A stretch of DNA of 64,000 bases from assembly GCF_003160695.1 (NCBI RefSeq), contig NZ_QGDD01000002.1, positions 558,001 to 622,000 on the forward strand, in the 5' to 3' direction. Below the pieces are notes generated by a model, which had not been told where the DNA came from, made no database searches, and saw only the letters and a program-made list of their open reading frames with translations. Source of the DNA: Nocardioides silvaticus. GTDB lineage: Bacteria > Actinomycetota > Actinomycetes > Propionibacteriales > Nocardioidaceae. A program made the translations under genes and the position numbers. Below are positions 63,383-64,000 of the stretch, piece by piece. The stretch's first letter is position 1. Every line of letters begins with the position of its first letter.

Positions 63383-63889
63383 TCAGGCGTCCTCGTGCCC
63401 GGCGAAGTAGACCAGCCGGTACTTCCCGATCTGGACCTCGTCGCTGTCGGTCAGTGCCACCGTCTCGATGCGGTCGCGGTTGACGTAGGTGCCGTTGAGG
63501 CTGCCGACGTCGCTCACCGTGTAGCCGTCACCGGAGCGGTTGAAGATCGCGTGCCGCCGGGACACGGTGACGTCGTCGAGGAAGATCTCGCTGTCGGGGT
63601 GGCGCCCCGCGTTCACGACGTCCTGGTCGAGGAGGAACCGGCTCCCGGCTCCCGGCCCCTTCTGGACGACCAGCAGGGCCGAGCCGACCGGCAGCGCGTC
63701 GACCGCCGCGGCGTCGACCGGGCTCAGGCTGCCGGAGGTGTCGACCTTCTCGCTGCCGGTGAAGCTGATCGTCGCGGTGGCGTCGCTGGGGTCGATGGTC
63801 GGCTCGGGTGCGACCAGACGGGTGCCGCACTGGGAGCAAAACCGGGCGTCGTCCGGGTTCTGCCGACCGCACGCGGTGCAGAAGGGCAT
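63383..63889 (-). CDS. garA: GarA/OdhI-like FHA protein with N-terminal zinc ribbon
   Basis: A 168-residue protein. Residues 4-21 form a C-x2-C-x10-C-x2-C zinc ribbon. A Thr-rich segment ATATISFTG (residues 37-45) stands where GarA has its phosphorylated ETTS motif. The FHA domain (about 72-160) has GRHPDSEIFLDD, VSRRH and SLNGTYVNR with Arg96, Ser110 and Asn132. In relatives the unphosphorylated protein inhibits 2-oxoglutarate dehydrogenase and Ser/Thr kinases relieve this. SD GAGGAG precedes the ATG by 6 nt. Confidence 0.94.
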   Translation of the reverse strand: MPFCTACGRQNPDDARFCSQCGTRLVAPEPTIDPSDATATISFTGSEKVDTSGSLSPVDAAAVDALPVGSALLVVQKGPGAGSRFLLDQDVVNAGRHPDSEIFLDDVTVSRRHAIFNRSGDGYTVSDVGSLNGTYVNRDRIETVALTDSDEVQIGKYRLVYFAGHEDA

Positions 63890-63949
63890 CAGTTCTCCTC
63901 GATCGTTCCCTCAGGGTGAGGTTGAGGTCGATGGTTCGAACCTACACGG

Positions 63950-64000
63950 TCAGGCCTTGGTGTGGGTCTGGTACGCCGATGCGTCGAGCAGCTGGTCGAC
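63950..64000 (-). CDS. gcvH: GcvH, glycine cleavage H protein, C-terminal end only
   Basis: Sixteen codons and a TGA are visible on the minus strand: VDQLLDASAYQTHTKA. The LLDAxAY ending is the usual H-protein C-terminus, and gcvH is the expected gene upstream of garA (Rv1826 position). The rest, with the lipoyl lysine, lies beyond the window. Confidence 0.75.
   Translation of the reverse strand, partial: VDQLLDASAYQTHTKA

Overview
The window is high-GC DNA (roughly 70% by eye), densely coding, with many GTG and TTG starts and four-base ATGA or GTGA overlaps between genes. The gene content (Pup-proteasome system, RbpA, HelY, PafBC, GarA, FtsR-like MerR, Ppm/Lnt pair, F420-type oxidoreductase) points to an actinobacterium. 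The overall flavour resembles Nocardioidaceae (Nocardioides-like), but that family call is an inference. No rRNA, tRNA, IS element, prophage or CRISPR array was seen.

Layout. 1-5.2 kb: the tail of an AfsR-like ATPase regulator and two membrane proteins. 5.2-19.4 kb: the pupylation/proteasome locus (dop, pup, prcB, prcA, pafA, an FKBP lipoprotein, pafB, pafC) running into tatA, tatC, an unknown gene, a diacylglycerol kinase and helY. This is the order known from Mycobacterium, except that an AraC regulator sits between prcA and pafA and no ARC/Mpa ATPase gene lies beside dop. 19.4-21.7 kb: a hydrolase, a 5'-3' exonuclease and an Lrp regulator. 21.7-27.0 kb: kamA, divergent from a tightly overlapping operon kdd-kamD-kamE-kal, which is most of the beta-lysine lysine-fermentation pathway. 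27.0-30.6 kb: a structured 397-bp gap, then lnt-ppm-fxsA and rbpA. 30.7-36.3 kb: an MFS protein, GDPD, an HTH-MurA fusion enzyme, a zinc ADH, a META lipoprotein and a tiny Cys-rich protein. 36.5-40.6 kb: a diguanylate cyclase, a second tiny Cys-rich protein, a hydrolase, an AraC protein and a lactate-monooxygenase-like enzyme. 40.6-48.0 kb: a stretch that looks like drug resistance, with four VOC proteins, a UvrA-like ABC protein, a HelD/HelR ATPase with a rifamycin-associated-element-like palindrome in its promoter, and an acetyltransferase. 48-57 kb: lipoproteins, an LLM oxidoreductase, a cyclophilin, an SDR, RmuC, TldD/TldE and an ADH. 57.2-64 kb: gcvP behind a glycine riboswitch, then a MerR, bifunctional nuclease, FtsR, GarA and gcvH (partial) cluster syntenic with Mycobacterium Rv1826-Rv1832.

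How the parts work together. Protein turnover by Pup and the proteasome, and the DNA-damage regulator PafBC, share one locus with Tat export. Lysine would go through 3,6- and 3,5-diaminohexanoate toward aminobutyryl-CoA, but the 3-keto-5-aminohexanoate cleavage enzyme is not in the window. The glycine cleavage genes sit next to GarA, the FHA brake on central nitrogen and carbon metabolism, as in other actinobacteria.

A window-wide regulatory theme is a TAnnnT -10 box lying only 6-7 nt upstream of the start codon at about eighteen genes, which implies leaderless mRNAs. In three cases the TAG stop codon of the upstream gene forms the first half of that -10 box.
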